From NCBI GenBank assembly GCA_946479205.1, contig CAMLFJ010000145.1, positions 1 to 7,490 on the forward strand: DNA of 7,490 nt, read 5' to 3'. The position numbers and the translations under genes are program-made. This document shows positions 5,874-7,490 of this stretch, piece after piece; position 1 is the first letter of the stretch, and each line of letters starts with the position of its first letter. The notes under the pieces are model-generated. The model saw nothing but the letters and a program-made list of their open reading frames with translations, did not search any database and was not told where the DNA came from. The stretch is from an uncultured bacterium (lineage in GTDB: Bacteria > Methylomirabilota > Methylomirabilia > Rokubacteriales > CSP1-6).

Positions 5874-7478
5874 GTGAAGCCAGGAGCACCCATCCCGGCG
5901 ACCCTGACCGCGCTGATGGGGGGCAGGGCCGCCCAGGATCCTGACACCCCGTACTTCCACCTCTTCGACGAAGCGGTGCCGTACGGCCGTCTGTGGCGGG
6001 AGAGCGCGCGCTACGCGGCCGGCCTCAAGCGCGCCGGCATCGACCGCGGCGACAAGGTGTGCCTCATCTACCCCACCTGCGCCGAGTTCTTCTACACCTT
6101 CTTCGGCGCCCTCCGCCTGGGCGCGGTGCCGGTCCCGCTCTATCCCACCCTCGGGGTGGAGGCGACCGCCAACATCTTCCGCGACTCGGAAGCGAAGGCG
6201 GTCGCCACCATCGGCTGGTTCCGGTCCGGCGTCGAGGAATCGCAGGCCGCCGCGTCGAACATCCGGCACGTGCTGGAGCCGAGCGACCTCGAGGTGGACG
6301 GCCCCACCCCGGCATTTCCGACCGCGGACGCCGACGAGGTGGCCTTCATCCAGTACACGTCGGGCAGCACCGGGCAGCCGCGCGGCGTCGTGCTCACCCA
6401 CACCAACGTGGTGCGCACCGTGGAGTTCATGGCCGAGGCCGCCCAGCTCACCCGCGAGGACGTGGTCGTCTCGTGGCTGCCGCTGTACCACGACATGGGC
6501 CTGATCGGCTGCGCGTTCACCCCGCCCTGGAACGGGGCGCCGCTCCACCTGCTGCCGCCCGACCTCAAGAATCCCCGCGTCTGGCTCGAGCTGGTCACGC
6601 GGGTCGGCGCGACGTTCACGGTCTCGCCCGACTTCGGCTACCGCAACTGCGTGCGCAACATCCACGACACCAGTGGCCTCGATCTCTCGTCACTCAAGCA
6701 GGCGCTCTCCGGCGCGGAGCCGGTGCGCCTCAGCACCATCGAGGCGTTCGAGCGGAAGTTCGACACGCGGAACCTCATCACGCCGTGCTACGGCCTGGCC
6801 GAGGCCACCCTGGCGGTGGCCATCTGGCCGCGCCAGACCCCCGTGCGCCTGGACAGCTCGGGCAAGTTCCTCTCGGTGGGCCAGCCCTGCCGCGGCGTGC
6901 GCGTGCGCATCATGGACGGCGACGAAGAGGTCAAGCCGGGGGTGGAGGCGGAGATCTGCGTTTCGAGTCCCGGCGTGATGCAGGGCTACTACAAGAACCC
7001 CGAGGCCACCCGGAAGGTCCTCTCCCCGGACGGATGGCTGCGCACCGGAGACCTGGGCTTCCTGGACGCGGAGGGCTTCCTCTACGTCACCGGGCGGCTG
7101 AAGGACGTGATCATCCTGGGCGGCGAGAACGTCATCCCCACCGACATCGAGGAGATCGTGGACCACGTGCCCGGCGTGCGCTATTCGGCCGCGGTCGGCG
7201 TGGAGAGCGAGAGGACCGGCACCCAGCGGCTGCACGTGGTGGCCGAGCTCCGCGAGCAGGCGGCCGACGCGGAGACGCACTCGCGCCTGGTCCGCGAGAT
7301 CGTCCAGCGGGTCCGCGAGGGACGGGGTCACCGCCCCGCGCGCGTGCTCCTCGTGCTGCCCAGCACCATCCCCAAGACCTCGTCGGGCAAGATCCAGCGC
7401 TCGCGGCTCGGGGAGATGATCGCGCGCGACGAGCTGCGCGACCGCATCGTCTACTCCTCCGGCGCCCACCGCGCCTAG
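5874..7478 (+). CDS. Acyl-adenylate-forming enzyme (fatty acyl-AMP/acyl-CoA ligase, FAAL-like)
   Basis: This complete 534-residue enzyme belongs to the ANL superfamily: it activates a carboxylic acid with ATP to an acyl-AMP, then passes the acyl group to CoA or a carrier-protein thiol. Core motifs are intact: P-loop YTSGSTGQPRGVV (161-173); WLPLYHDMGLIG (201-212); YGLAEATLA (306-314); WLRTGDLG (388-395); GRLKDVIILGGEN (407-419) followed by PTDIEE (422-427); catalytic-lysine motif KTSSGKIQR (501-509), with Lys506. YHDMGLIG and the xPxDIE ending of the hinge motif are typical of the fatty acyl-AMP ligase (FadD32-like) branch. However, the span between YGLAEAT and the TGD motif is short, so the FAAL-specific insertion seems missing and a CoA ligase is equally possible. 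The GTG start at 5874 is chosen because the nearby ATG at 5866 runs into a stop after three codons, and Met15 (ATG at 5916) would trim family-like sequence. No acyl carrier protein or polyketide gene is within view. Confidence 0.94.
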   Translation: MKPGAPIPATLTALMGGRAAQDPDTPYFHLFDEAVPYGRLWRESARYAAGLKRAGIDRGDKVCLIYPTCAEFFYTFFGALRLGAVPVPLYPTLGVEATANIFRDSEAKAVATIGWFRSGVEESQAAASNIRHVLEPSDLEVDGPTPAFPTADADEVAFIQYTSGSTGQPRGVVLTHTNVVRTVEFMAEAAQLTREDVVVSWLPLYHDMGLIGCAFTPPWNGAPLHLLPPDLKNPRVWLELVTRVGATFTVSPDFGYRNCVRNIHDTSGLDLSSLKQALSGAEPVRLSTIEAFERKFDTRNLITPCYGLAEATLAVAIWPRQTPVRLDSSGKFLSVGQPCRGVRVRIMDGDEEVKPGVEAEICVSSPGVMQGYYKNPEATRKVLSPDGWLRTGDLGFLDAEGFLYVTGRLKDVIILGGENVIPTDIEEIVDHVPGVRYSAAVGVESERTGTQRLHVVAELREQAADAETHSRLVREIVQRVREGRGHRPARVLLVLPSTIPKTSSGKIQRSRLGEMIARDELRDRIVYSSGAHRA

Positions 7479-7490
7479 CTCGCTCCCGGA

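Noticed and set aside
5511..7469. Minus-strand frames at 5511-6665 and 6690-7469
   Set aside because: Antisense to the acyl-activating enzyme gene; His/Val/Asp/Arg-rich shadow products with no family features.
1..7490. CRISPR arrays, insertion sequences, tRNA or rRNA genes, riboswitches, defence or toxin-antitoxin genes
   Set aside because: No regular direct repeats, transposase or integrase motifs, cloverleaf-like segments or long conserved leaders were found on reading; nearly all bases are accounted for by the seven genes.
7479..7490. Last 12 bases after the acyl-activating enzyme stop
   Set aside because: Too short to support a terminator or the start of another gene.

Overview
The window is very GC-rich (about 70% by eye), densely coded bacterial chromosome. 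The genes overlap or lie close together, three of seven start with GTG, and most open frames on the opposite strand are just GC-rich shadows of real genes. No taxonomic marker gives a firm identity. The gene set (uvrA, an MFS carrier, a PIG-L/LmbE deacetylase, an acyl-activating enzyme of the FAAL-like type) and the composition would fit a soil or sediment lineage such as Methylomirabilota/Rokubacteria, an acidobacterium or a high-GC proteobacterium. That is a guess.

Left part, minus strand (1-4753): four genes are read leftward. The order of transcription is a 73-residue two-helix membrane protein (4753-4532), a 492-residue polytopic membrane protein of unknown function (4535-3057), a 388-residue 12-helix MFS transporter (3060-1894), and uvrA (1883 to beyond position 1). 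The first three are joined by 4-base stop/start overlaps (ATGA, then GTGA), a strong sign of one translationally coupled operon. uvrA follows only 10 bases later and also seems to have its own promoter, whose -10 box overlaps the transporter's stop codon. uvrA is cut by the window edge exactly at its second Walker A motif.

Middle (4754-4797): a 44-base divergent region separates the membrane-protein operon from the rightward LmbE-family deacetylase gene (4798-5514). It holds a perfect TATAAT facing left, an extended -10 box facing right six bases later from its end, and a good Shine-Dalgarno for the deacetylase.

Right part (5515-7490): a small leftward lipoprotein gene (5788-5522) converges on the deacetylase gene with 7 bases between the stops. 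An 85-base gap then leads to a complete rightward acyl-adenylate-forming enzyme gene (5874-7478). The last 12 bases hold nothing recognisable.

The genes do not form an obvious single pathway. uvrA is DNA repair housekeeping, the deacetylase and acyl-activating enzyme suggest small-molecule or lipid/envelope metabolism, and the three coupled membrane genes are the least explained unit. I found no mobile element, CRISPR array, RNA gene or defence system. The points most worth following are the coupled membrane operon, the recurring -10-box-next-to-start-codon layout that suggests leaderless transcripts, and the overlapping divergent promoters.
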